A stretch of 64,000 bases of DNA. Origin: Skermanella stibiiresistens SB22. GTDB taxonomy: Bacteria; Pseudomonadota; Alphaproteobacteria; Azospirillales; Azospirillaceae. Location: contig NZ_AVFL01000011.1 of assembly GCF_000576635.1 (NCBI RefSeq), forward strand, positions 62,001 through 126,000, read 5' to 3'. The notes below the pieces were generated by a model that saw only the letters and a list, made by a program, of their open reading frames with translations, searched no databases and had not been told where the DNA came from. The translations under genes and the position numbers were made by a program. Positions within the stretch are counted from its first letter, which is position 1, and each line of letters opens with the position of its first letter. Below, piece by piece: positions 18,675-26,969 of the stretch.

Positions 18675-19877
18675 TCAGGCGTTCAGGAAGCGCTGCCACT
18701 CCTCTTCCATGGCGTCGGCGTTGTCCGGCACCACCTTGCAGAAGAACGGCTTCTGGAACTTGCGACGGACCTTCTCCTCACTCCACTTGAGGTTATCGAC
18801 GTCCTCCTTGGACCAGCCGTTGTCGATCGCGTATTGGACGCCCAGATCCATGTTCGGGCCGGCGTAGCCGCGCTCCTTGGCCTGGAAGGCCCGGTACTCG
18901 CCATCGAGGAAGTAGTTCAGCAACTTGTAGATGTTGTCGACGTTGTCGCGCTCCATGGCGGCCTGAGCCACATAGGCGCCGTGGCCCCAGAGGTAATAAC
19001 CTTCCACGGTGAAGGCGTAGATGACCGAGTTGGGGCCCAGCGCATTGTTCGCCTCCTTGGTCGCCGGCTCCCAGCAATTGATCATGGCCACTTCCTTGTT
19101 GGACAGGAGCTGGACCTGTTCCTCGAAGGCGGTGAAGATGGTGCGGAACTGACCGGCTTTCTTGCGCTCGACCAGATAGTCGGCGACTTGGCGCGCCACG
19201 GCGGGCGGCAGGTCGGCGGGATCCTCCACGGTGATGCGGCCATGGTGCTTGAGGTAATTGGCCGTCTCCGACATCGACTGGAGCCAGCTTCGGTCGATCG
19301 CGACCCGCCCCTTGACGTTCTCGCCCTCGAAGAAGGTGGTCCAGGGAACCTCGTCCATGCCGTTCGGGTTGGCGTCGATCGCCGCCGGGAAATAGCCGAA
19401 GGCGTCGCCGTTGCCGATCACCGGGACGCCGAACTGCTTGTCGCCGGCGCGCAGGAAGGCCGACCGCTTCCAGCTATCCGCCGTGCGCGCCCACAGCTTC
19501 AGCTCGGGATGGTCCTCGTCGACCTCGGCGTAGTAGCCTTCCTTGCCAAGGATATCCTCGGTGCCGCCATCGAAGATGAAGATGTCGTGGGTCGCCGCCA
19601 GGTCGTTGCCCATGACGTCGCGCATGAAGACGCCGATATCGGCGTTGGTGGGCGTGTAGTCGATGCCGACGCCGATCGACTTGGTCATCCGCGACCAGTC
19701 CTTCGGCTGCGCCGTCGTGACGCCATAGCCCTTGACCGTCGTTCCCGCCGCCCAGGCCTGCTGCGAGAGACCCGGCATCGCCGATGCCGCCATGCCCATC
19801 GCCGTGACGGACAACACGCTCTCCATGAAACCGCGGCGGGACATGGGAAGCCCGTTGGCGATCTTGTCATCACTCAT
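18675..19877 (-). CDS. Periplasmic binding protein of polyamine-type ABC transporter (Tat signal)
   Basis: 400 residues. The N-terminus carries a twin-arginine signal (MSRRGFMESV, then a hydrophobic stretch ending near AWAAG), so it is probably exported folded. The mature part is a PotD/PotF-like extracellular solute-binding protein of cluster D type, with the GVPVIGNGDAFGYFP and EGYYLWGHGAYV regions. The second ATG is preferred: GAAGGAG is immediately adjacent to the first ATG but 6 nt from the second. It likely captures a cationic or amide compound for the neighbouring permeases. The binding residues differ enough that spermidine or putrescine cannot be assumed. Confidence 0.88.
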   Translation of the reverse strand: MSDDKIANGLPMSRRGFMESVLSVTAMGMAASAMPGLSQQAWAAGTTVKGYGVTTAQPKDWSRMTKSIGVGIDYTPTNADIGVFMRDVMGNDLAATHDIFIFDGGTEDILGKEGYYAEVDEDHPELKLWARTADSWKRSAFLRAGDKQFGVPVIGNGDAFGYFPAAIDANPNGMDEVPWTTFFEGENVKGRVAIDRSWLQSMSETANYLKHHGRITVEDPADLPPAVARQVADYLVERKKAGQFRTIFTAFEEQVQLLSNKEVAMINCWEPATKEANNALGPNSVIYAFTVEGYYLWGHGAYVAQAAMERDNVDNIYKLLNYFLDGEYRAFQAKERGYAGPNMDLGVQYAIDNGWSKEDVDNLKWSEEKVRRKFQKPFFCKVVPDNADAMEEEWQRFLNA

Positions 19878-19952
19878 AGTCATCTCCTTCAGACAGCCTG
19901 GGGGAAGTGAGGGTGCGCGGGTATCAGTGGGGGAGTTGGTTCTTGGGCGGTG

Positions 19953-21092
19953 TCAGGGCTCCATGACGATGCAGTCGTCCTTCCGCCACCAGACGCAGGA
20001 CGGTTCGCCATCGGCGGCCGAGGCATCCCAGATCCTTGCCTTCATCGGCGCCACGTCGGTTTCGACGGCGCGGTCCAGGTACTTGCCCTTGTAGATGGCA
20101 CCGCCGCCGCGGCAGGGCAGGACGTTGAGATCGGGGCCAGTGGGTGCCGCCCGCGCCAGCCGGAGCCGTTCGGCGCGGATACCGACCGCCACCTTGGCGC
20201 CGGCCTTGGGCGGTTTGCGGCCGGACCAGCGGCCGATCAAGTGGTGATCGCCGACGCGGATCAGGGCGTCGCTGCCCGACACTCCCGTCAGTTCGGCGTC
20301 GAAGCAGTTCTCCACACCCATGAAGCGGGCGGCGAAGCTGCTGACCGGCCGGTCGAAGATCGTGGTGGGCGGGCCTTCCTGCTCGATCTTGCCCTTGCGC
20401 ATGAGGATGATGCGGTCGCTCATGGTCAGCGCCTCCTCCTGGCTATGGGTGATGTAGATGAAGGTCATGCCCAGCCGCTTCTGCAACTCCAGCAACTCGA
20501 CCTGCATGTCGACGCGCAGCTTCTCGTCCAAGGCTCCCAGGGGCTCGTCCAGCAGCAGGATCGCCGGCTGTGGCACGAGGGCGCGGGCCAAGGCGACGCG
20601 CTGGCGCTGGCCGCCGGACAGCTGGTGGATCTTGCGGTCGTACATATCGGCCAGTTGAACCAGTTCCAGCGCTTGGCGGGCGCGGGTCCGCCGCTCCGCC
20701 GCGGCGATGCCACGCACCTTGAGGCCGTACTCGACATTGGCGCCGACCGTCAGGTGCGGGAACAGCGCGTAGTTCTGGAACACCGTCGTGCAATCCCGGA
20801 GGAAGGCCGGGACCTCGCGCACGTCGACGCCGCCCAGCCGGAGCGCACCGATCCGGTAGGGCTTCTCCAAGCCGGAGATCAGCCGCAGCAGCGTCGTCTT
20901 GCCGGACCCGCTCTCGCCCAGGATCGTCAGGAACTCGCCGGGCGCCGCCGTGACCGTGACGTTTTCAAGCGCCACGACGCCGTCATAGGCGTGGGTCGCG
21001 TCGATGACCTCGAGGATGGGCTGGGTGGGCGCCGGCGATGACGGGCGCCGGGTCGGCGCGGATGTCGGGCTGTCGATCGGGTCTGACAACAT
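19953..21092 (-). CDS. ABC transporter ATP-binding protein, PotA-like
   Basis: 379 residues. Walker A GESGSGKTT, Q-loop VFQNYALFPH, signature [15 protein letters not shown], Walker B ILLLDEPLGALD and H-loop YITHSQEEA are all intact. A C-terminal TOBE-type domain (about 285-375) is usual in PotA/MalK-type ATPases. It is the first gene of the minus-strand operon; GAGG precedes the ATG. Two copies of TGTGATCACA lie 62 and 163 bases upstream of the start, suggesting repressor control of the whole operon. Confidence 0.92.
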   Translation of the reverse strand: MLSDPIDSPTSAPTRRPSSPAPTQPILEVIDATHAYDGVVALENVTVTAAPGEFLTILGESGSGKTTLLRLISGLEKPYRIGALRLGGVDVREVPAFLRDCTTVFQNYALFPHLTVGANVEYGLKVRGIAAAERRTRARQALELVQLADMYDRKIHQLSGGQRQRVALARALVPQPAILLLDEPLGALDEKLRVDMQVELLELQKRLGMTFIYITHSQEEALTMSDRIILMRKGKIEQEGPPTTIFDRPVSSFAARFMGVENCFDAELTGVSGSDALIRVGDHHLIGRWSGRKPPKAGAKVAVGIRAERLRLARAAPTGPDLNVLPCRGGGAIYKGKYLDRAVETDVAPMKARIWDASAADGEPSCVWWRKDDCIVMEP

Positions 21093-21153
21093 GGTGACCT
21101 CATCAGCAGTTTCGCGATCTGGTGCTCACCAGCACCCGCGATCAGGCATCATC

Positions 21154-21163
21154 TGTGATCACA
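21154..21163. promoter_or_regulatory. Palindromic operator candidate, copy 1 (TGTGATCACA)
   Basis: Perfect 10-bp palindrome TGTGATCACA, extended to 12 bp as CTGTGATCACAG, 62 bases upstream of the PotA-like gene. Identical cores occur at 21255 and 22987. The form suits a GntR/FCD-family homodimer; the GntR gene ending this operon is the likely binder (inference). Confidence 0.65.
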
Positions 21164-21254
21164 GTTAGCAAGGGGCGTGCCAGTCGCTAATTTGGTTAAC
21201 GAGAGCGGGAGGACACCTTGCAAGCCGATTTGTCGATCTTAACGCTCTGATTGC

Positions 21255-21264
21255 TGTGATCACA
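21255..21264. promoter_or_regulatory. Palindromic operator candidate, copy 2 (TGTGATCACA)
   Basis: Second perfect TGTGATCACA, centre 101 bases from copy 1, in the same gap between the 3' end of the chaperonin-like gene and the PotA-like gene. The pair would allow cooperative binding or looping at the transporter promoter (inference). Confidence 0.65.
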
Positions 21265-21308
21265 AGATGGGCGGTTTATCGGGCTCTGGATTCTTTTTGT
21301 GCGTCATC

Positions 21309-22880
21309 TCAAACGCACTCGGCGACCGAGGCCCCCACTCCGAACAGGGTCGTCCCGGCCGAGACGCCAGTGCGGAGCGCCGCGATCAGCACCTCCGCCG
21401 GGTCCAGGATCATCTCCCCGGGAACGAAGACGCGCCGTTCGACATCGAAGCCGTCAACGTTGGCATCCTCGGCCAGGCGATGGCGGATCGCCCGTCCATC
21501 GAGCCCGGCGTTGGCCATGATCGCCTCGGTCGGGGCGCCGAGGGCGGCGTCGAAGACGCGGCCGACCAGCCGGCCGGCAAGTCCTGCGGGGAGGCTTTTC
21601 CGCGCCAGGCGTCCCGCGTGGAGCAGGGCGGCGCTGCCGCCCGGAACCAGCCCGCCGGGTGCCGCCCGGATCGCGGCGGACGCGGCGGCCGCCCGCGCCG
21701 TCCGCTGGCGGATCACCGTTTCCGACTGGCCGCCGACATGCAGCTTGGCGACGCCGGCGGACAGCCGCGCCAGACGTTGCCGATGCTGCTCGCGATCGAA
21801 GCTCAGGTGGCGCTCCCGCTCGATGTCGAGGCGGATCGCGTTCCGCCGGAGGGCGATGGTGTCGGGATCACCGGCCCCGCCGATGAGGGTCATGCCGTCC
21901 CGCGTGACGCGAACGCTCTCGGCGCGGCCCAACGCCGCCGGGCGGAGCCGGTCCAGGCTGGTGCCGAACGCGTCGGCGATCACCGTGGCGCCCGTGGCCG
22001 CCGCGATATCCTCCAGCATCGGCATGCGCCAGAGACCCGCTCCGGGAGCCTTGACCGCCACCACCTTCAGGCCGGCGCGCTGCTTGTTGACGATCAGCGT
22101 GCCGAGCGCCTCGGCGCCAAAGCCGCCGGCGCAGATCAGCAGGCTCCGGCCCGCTTCCGCCATCATCTCCAGCACCCGCAGCAGCGGTCCCAGCCGCTCG
22201 ATCGGGCCGTGGTGGAGCAGGATCAGCGGGTTCTCCAGGTCGGCGGTGCCGGCCTCCGCGTCGGTCGCGAAATGCGGCGACAGCCAGCCCTCGTCGAAGT
22301 GCAATCCTGGCCGGACTTCCAGGTCGTCCTCGGCGCCCTGTCCCTCGGTGACAATCACGACGCCCTCTCGGCCGGTGCGGCGATGCGCCTCCGCCGCCAG
22401 CGTTCCGATGACGGTGTCGCCGCCGGCGGCGCGGACGGCCAGATCGACCAATTCGCCATAGCCGACCGCCGGGCGCGAGCTTGCCCGCAGTTCGCTGGCG
22501 ATGGCCTCGCCATGGGCCCGCAGCGCCTGTTCCAGCTCGCCCGGCGAGATGCCGGCGCGGAGTGCGGTCATGCCTTCGCGAAGGATGCCGCGGGCGATCA
22601 GGATGGCGGTGCAGGTGCCGTCACCGACCGCGTCGCTGGTCCGCCACGCGACTTGGCGCATGGCGGCGACGCCGGCGCGGCAACCGGGATCGTCGACCTC
22701 GACCTCCTGGGAGATGGCGTGGCCGCCGCGCATCATGGCTGGTCCCGTGTGGTTCCGCCCCGCCAGCACGGCCCGGCCGGCCGGACCGATTGCGGTGGTG
22801 GCCAGATCGGCCACGAGGTCGACGCCCCGCATCAGCGGAGCGCGGGCCGCGTCGTCCAACCGAATGATCCGCGCTGTCAT
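21309..22880 (-). CDS. Divergent GroEL-like chaperonin lacking catalytic aspartates
   Basis: 523 residues aligning with GroEL almost without gaps over the first 90 residues (MRGVDLVADL, IGPAGRAVL, SDAVGDGTCTA) and through the apical domain (GLHFDEGWLSPHF). Asp87 in GDGT is kept, but residue 52 is Gly (MRGGH where GroEL has TKDGV) and the Asp398 position is Ala399 (ARAAAASAAIRAA where GroEL has ARVEDALHATRAA). Both are ATPase residues in GroEL. GGG near 414 is GGS, and the C-terminal GGM tail is absent. No groES is nearby. The gene is divergent from hyuA across operator-like palindromes. ATG 22880 is preferred because GAGG is 7 nt upstream; ATG 22886 is the alternative. A role in assembling or stabilising the HyuA/HyuB enzymes is possible but unproven. 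Confidence 0.85.
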   Translation of the reverse strand: MTARIIRLDDAARAPLMRGVDLVADLATTAIGPAGRAVLAGRNHTGPAMMRGGHAISQEVEVDDPGCRAGVAAMRQVAWRTSDAVGDGTCTAILIARGILREGMTALRAGISPGELEQALRAHGEAIASELRASSRPAVGYGELVDLAVRAAGGDTVIGTLAAEAHRRTGREGVVIVTEGQGAEDDLEVRPGLHFDEGWLSPHFATDAEAGTADLENPLILLHHGPIERLGPLLRVLEMMAEAGRSLLICAGGFGAEALGTLIVNKQRAGLKVVAVKAPGAGLWRMPMLEDIAAATGATVIADAFGTSLDRLRPAALGRAESVRVTRDGMTLIGGAGDPDTIALRRNAIRLDIERERHLSFDREQHRQRLARLSAGVAKLHVGGQSETVIRQRTARAAAASAAIRAAPGGLVPGGSAALLHAGRLARKSLPAGLAGRLVGRVFDAALGAPTEAIMANAGLDGRAIRHRLAEDANVDGFDVERRVFVPGEMILDPAEVLIAALRTGVSAGTTLFGVGASVAECV

Positions 22881-22962
22881 GGTCATGCCTCGTTGGTGAG
22901 TGGAGCCGCCCGCAGATGTGCAAACGTCATACCAGCATATGTCATTGGCATGGATATTGCCT

Positions 22963-22972
22963 TGTGATATCA
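22963..22972. promoter_or_regulatory. Degenerate operator copy (TGTGATATCA)
   Basis: Matches TGTGATCACA at 8 of 10 positions and lies 24 bp centre to centre from the perfect copy at 22987, in the gap between the chaperonin-like gene and hyuA. The spacing is slightly over two helical turns, which would suit two dimers side by side. Confidence 0.4.
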
Positions 22973-22986
22973 GTTTTGCGGCGAAC

Positions 22987-22996
22987 TGTGATCACA
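22987..22996. promoter_or_regulatory. Palindromic operator candidate, copy 3 (TGTGATCACA)
   Basis: Perfect TGTGATCACA 49 bases upstream of the hyuA start and about 107 bases upstream of the divergent chaperonin-like gene, so one bound repressor could control both promoters. Identical to the copies at 21154 and 21255. Confidence 0.65.
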
Positions 22997-23044
22997 TTTT
23001 CTACGTGGTTTCGCCCCATCTTTCAGCGTAGGGAGCAGCGCGAG

Positions 23045-25105
23045 ATGCGACTGGCATGCGATACCGGCGGCACATTCACTGACCTCGTGGTCGAGGACGG
23101 CGACGAGATCCGCTTGTTCAAGGCTTCGACGACACCTGATGATCCTGTGCGCGGTGTGCTCAACTCTTTGGCACTGGCCGCCGAGCATTACGGCCGGGAC
23201 TTGGGTGATTTCCTCGGCGAGGCCGAGATGTTCATCCACGGCACGACGCGGGCGATCAACGCGATCCTGACCGGCAACACCGCGCGGACAGCCTTCCTCA
23301 CGACCGAAGGGCATCCGGATGTGCTGGTGATCCGCGAAGGTGGGCGGATCGAGCCGTTCAACTTCACCGTGCCCTATCCCGAGCCCTACGTGCCGCGCCG
23401 TCTGACCTTCGAGATCCCCGAGCGGATCGAGGCGAATGGCTCCATCCGCAAGCCGCTGGACGAGGCGGCGGTCATCGCCATCGCCGAGAAGCTGAAGCTT
23501 TTGAAGGTCGAGGCGGTCGGCGTCTGCCTGCTGTGGTCGATCGTCAACGGCGAACACGAGAAGCGGGTGGGCGAACTGCTCGCCAAGCACCTGCCGGGCG
23601 TCCCCGTGACGCTGTCGCACCTGTTGAACCCGACGCTGCGCGAGTATCGCCGCGCCTCGGCGACGGTGATCGACGCGTCGCTCAAGCCCTTGATGTTCCA
23701 GTACCTTGATAGTCTGACCCGACGTCTGCGCGAGGCCGGGTTCGCCGGGCGCACGCTGATGGTGACGTCGGGCGGCGGCATCATGGATGCCGAGGCGGTC
23801 GCGCGCATGCCGATCCACTCGATCAATTCCGGTCCGGCCATGGCGCCGGTCGCCGGCCGCTACTACGCCGCCCGCGATTTCGACGGCGCCGCCGCCATCG
23901 TCGCCGACACCGGCGGCACCACCTACGACGTCAGCCTGGTGCGCGACGGACGCATTCCCTGGACGCGCGAGACCTGGATCGGGCAACGCTTCCGCGGCCA
24001 CATGACCGGTTTCCCCTCGGTTGACGTCAAGAGCATCGGGGCCGGCGGCGGTTCGATCGCTTGGGTCGACGAGGGCGGCCTGCTGCGCGTCGGCCCGCGC
24101 AGCGCCGGCTCGACCCCCGGCCCGGTCAGCTATGGCAAGGGCGGCACCGAGCCGACCGTGACCGATTGCTCGCTGATCCTGGGCTACATCGATCCCGACT
24201 TCTTCCTGGGCGGCACCATGGTGCTCGATCGCGACGCCGCCGCCGAGGCCTTGAGGACCAAGGTCGCCGACAAGCTCGGATTGTCGGTGGAGGAGGCGGC
24301 CGCCGCCATTTTCGCCCTGGCGACGGAGAAGATGGTCGGCGCCATCGACGAGATCACCGTCAACCAAGGCATCGATCCCGCGACCGCCGTGCTGATCGGT
24401 GGCGGTGGCGCCGCCGGGCTGAACGCCGTGGCGGTCGGGCGGCGGCTGGGATGCGCCGGCGTGCTCATTCCGGAGGCGGGTTCGGTGCTGTCGGCGGCGG
24501 GTGCGTTGATGTCGGACATCGCTTCCGATTATGCCCAGATGTTGTTCACCACCAGCCGCCGTTTCGCCTTCGATGAGGTCAACGCCGTGCTCGCCAGCCT
24601 GGAGGCGCGCTGCCGCGCCTTCGCGGAGGGGCCGGGCGCCGGGGCGCTGAACGTCACGATCGATTTCTCGGTCGAGGCGCGCTACGCCCACCAGATCTGG
24701 GAGATCGAGGTCCCGATGACGTCGGGCCGGATCGAAACCGACGCCGATCTGGAGGCGCTCCAGCAGGCCTTCCACGATACCCACCAGTCGATCTTCGAGA
24801 TCAGCGATCCCGGCTCCGACATGGAGTTCGTCACGTGGCGCGCCAAGGTGAGCTGCCAGTTGCGCGAAGGTGGCACCGGCCAGCTTCCCATGCCCAAATC
24901 GGTCAGCCATGAGCTTGGCCGGCGGCAGATCTACTTCAGCGAGACGGGATGGACCGACGCCGAGGTCATCCGGTTCGAATCCATGCCGTCCGGCGTTCCG
25001 GTCGCCGGTCCCGCGATCATCGAATCCTCGTTCACCACGGTGGTCGTCGATCCCGGCACCAACGCAGTCCGCAGCGAGGGCGGTGGCTTGCGGGTGACGT
25101 TTTGA
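23045..25105 (+). CDS. Hydantoinase/oxoprolinase subunit A (HyuA family)
   Basis: 686 residues. The N-terminus LACDTGGTFTDLVVEDGD is the ATP-phosphate-binding signature of the hydantoinase/oxoprolinase/acetone carboxylase A family; GTTRAINAILTGNTA and the second ATP motif ADTGGTTYDVSLV are also present. By family knowledge subunit A uses ATP to phosphorylate the amide or ketone substrate and subunit B completes hydrolysis or carboxylation. No AcxC-like gamma subunit is present, which favours cyclic-amide hydrolysis over ketone carboxylation. Start chosen at the ATG directly before the ATP motif, with GGGAG upstream. First gene of an operon with two HyuB genes. Confidence 0.92.
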   Translation: MRLACDTGGTFTDLVVEDGDEIRLFKASTTPDDPVRGVLNSLALAAEHYGRDLGDFLGEAEMFIHGTTRAINAILTGNTARTAFLTTEGHPDVLVIREGGRIEPFNFTVPYPEPYVPRRLTFEIPERIEANGSIRKPLDEAAVIAIAEKLKLLKVEAVGVCLLWSIVNGEHEKRVGELLAKHLPGVPVTLSHLLNPTLREYRRASATVIDASLKPLMFQYLDSLTRRLREAGFAGRTLMVTSGGGIMDAEAVARMPIHSINSGPAMAPVAGRYYAARDFDGAAAIVADTGGTTYDVSLVRDGRIPWTRETWIGQRFRGHMTGFPSVDVKSIGAGGGSIAWVDEGGLLRVGPRSAGSTPGPVSYGKGGTEPTVTDCSLILGYIDPDFFLGGTMVLDRDAAAEALRTKVADKLGLSVEEAAAAIFALATEKMVGAIDEITVNQGIDPATAVLIGGGGAAGLNAVAVGRRLGCAGVLIPEAGSVLSAAGALMSDIASDYAQMLFTTSRRFAFDEVNAVLASLEARCRAFAEGPGAGALNVTIDFSVEARYAHQIWEIEVPMTSGRIETDADLEALQQAFHDTHQSIFEISDPGSDMEFVTWRAKVSCQLREGGTGQLPMPKSVSHELGRRQIYFSETGWTDAEVIRFESMPSGVPVAGPAIIESSFTTVVVDPGTNAVRSEGGGLRVTF

Positions 25106-25119
25106 GGGAGGGCGCTGAC

Positions 25120-26925
25120 ATGGACGGCCAATCCCCTCCCCGCCGACGCGACGGCGTCAAGACCGCCATCCTCGCCAGCCGGTTCGACAGCATCGCGCGC
25201 AAGATGCAGAACACGCTGTTCCGCACGGCGCGCTCCGGCATCCTCAACACGGCGCATGATTTCTCCTGTGTCATCCTGACAGCCGACTGCCGCCTGCTGG
25301 CGGCGGCGGAGAGCCTGCCCAGCCACACGCTGGTCGGACCCGACATCATGTGCCGGACGGTCAAGGCCTATCACCCGGACCTGAAGGCGGGCGACTGCTT
25401 CCTGCACAACAGCCCGTACGAGGGCAACAGCCACGCCGCCGACCATTGCCTGATCGTGCCGGTGGTGGACGAGGGCGGCACGCTGCGCTTCTTCGTGCTC
25501 GCCAAGGCGCATCAGGCGGATTGCGGCAACTCGCGGCCATCCACCTATCTCGGCGATGTCGTCGATGTCTACGAGGAGGGCGCGCTGATCTTCTCCGCCG
25601 CCAAGGTCCAGTCCGACTACAAGGACAACCAGGACATCATCCGCATGTGCGAGACCCGCATCCGGGTGCCCGATCAGTGGTGGGGCGATTACCTCGCCTC
25701 GATGGGCTCCGTGCGGATCGGCGAGCGCGAATTGCTGGAACTGGGCGCCAGCTTCGGCTGGGACGAACTGGAGCGGTACGCCGAGGCGTGGTTCGACTAT
25801 TCCGAGGAGAAGATGGCGACGGCCATCGCCCGCCTGCCCAGTGGCCGTCGGACGCTGTCGAGCGCCCACGATCCCTTCCCCGGCGTGCCGGAGGGCATTC
25901 CGGTCAAGGTCGATGTCGAGATCGACGCCGAGGCTGGCCGCATCCGGGTCGATCTGAGCGACAATCCGGACTGCCAGCCCTGCGGGCTCAACCTGACCCA
26001 GGGCACCTCGATGAGCGCCGCCATGGTGGCGATCTACAACGGCCTGATCGACCACGGCGTCCCCGTCAACGCGGGCAGCTTCCGGCGGATCGACATCACG
26101 GTGCGGGAGAACTGCTGCGTCGGCATCCCCCGGCATCCCTTCTCCTGCTCGGTCGCGACCACCAATCTGGCCGACCGCGTCTCCAACCCGATCCAGCGGG
26201 CCATCGCGGAGATAGCACCCGGTTTCGGCATGGCGGAGACGGGGCCGATCATGCCGCCCGCCATGGGCGTCATCTCGGGGCGCGATCCACGCAACGACGG
26301 CGAGCCTTTCGTCAACCAAGTCCACATCGCCGTGACCGGCGGGGCGGGGACGCCGGTGACCGACGGCTTTCTGTCGATCATTCATGTCGGCAACGCCGGC
26401 ATGTGCAGGATCGACTGCGTCGAGGTGGACGAGCTGCACCACCCGATCGTCATCAAGAGCCGGGCGCTGGTGCCCGACACGGAAGGGGCTGGCACGTTCC
26501 GCGGCGCTCCGTCCGCCCGCGCCGAGTTCGGTCCCGTCGATGGCTGCGTGATGAAGGTTCTCTACACCGCCGACGGCACCATCACACCGGCGCTGGGCGC
26601 GCGCGGCGGCGGTCCGGGCAGCAAATCGCGGGCTGAAAAGCGGGAGAAGGACGGCGGCCTGACCATCCTGCCGGCGTGTTACGGGGCGACGCTGGAGGAG
26701 GACGAATGGATCGTCTCGTACTCGTCGGGCGGCGGTGGTTATGGCTCGCCGCTGGAGCGGGAGCCGGAACGCGTGCTCCATGACCTGCGTGAAGGCTGGA
26801 TCACGGCCGGACGGGCGCGGGATGTCTATGGCCTCGTGACAACAGGGTCGGCCGAGGACGACAGTCTGGCGGTCGATTGGGCCGCCACCGAGACGCTACG
26901 CACCACCGCGCGCGCCGTTCGATAG
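25120..26925 (+). CDS. Hydantoinase/oxoprolinase subunit B, copy 1 (HyuB family)
   Basis: 601 residues, usual HyuB length. Recognisable family stretches include LFRTARSGILNTAHDFSCV, FLHNSPYEGNSHAADH, NPDCQPCGLNLT, and the C-terminal SGGGGYGSPLEREPERV. It begins 14 bases after hyuA with a GGGAGGG-like ribosome site, so it is cotranscribed. It would form the hydrolytic heteromer with HyuA. It is a close paralogue of the next gene, alignable over the full length with many identical runs. Two B subunits with one A subunit could mean alternative substrates or a mixed complex. Confidence 0.92.
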   Translation: MDGQSPPRRRDGVKTAILASRFDSIARKMQNTLFRTARSGILNTAHDFSCVILTADCRLLAAAESLPSHTLVGPDIMCRTVKAYHPDLKAGDCFLHNSPYEGNSHAADHCLIVPVVDEGGTLRFFVLAKAHQADCGNSRPSTYLGDVVDVYEEGALIFSAAKVQSDYKDNQDIIRMCETRIRVPDQWWGDYLASMGSVRIGERELLELGASFGWDELERYAEAWFDYSEEKMATAIARLPSGRRTLSSAHDPFPGVPEGIPVKVDVEIDAEAGRIRVDLSDNPDCQPCGLNLTQGTSMSAAMVAIYNGLIDHGVPVNAGSFRRIDITVRENCCVGIPRHPFSCSVATTNLADRVSNPIQRAIAEIAPGFGMAETGPIMPPAMGVISGRDPRNDGEPFVNQVHIAVTGGAGTPVTDGFLSIIHVGNAGMCRIDCVEVDELHHPIVIKSRALVPDTEGAGTFRGAPSARAEFGPVDGCVMKVLYTADGTITPALGARGGGPGSKSRAEKREKDGGLTILPACYGATLEEDEWIVSYSSGGGGYGSPLEREPERVLHDLREGWITAGRARDVYGLVTTGSAEDDSLAVDWAATETLRTTARAVR

Positions 26926-26952
26926 CCCCTCCCTTGAAGCCCCTCCCTTGAA
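26925..26952. repeat. 14-bp perfect tandem duplication between the two hyuB genes
   Basis: GCCCCTCCCTTGAA occurs twice head to tail, the first copy beginning at the last base of the upstream hyuB stop codon. It looks like a recent slippage or duplication event in the 44-base spacer. No function is evident. Confidence 0.85.
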
Positions 26953-26969
26953 GCGAAGAGGATGGACCA

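Noticed and set aside
22970-24910. 646-codon minus-strand frame opposite hyuA
   Set aside because: hyuA carries full family motifs; the opposite frame shows none.
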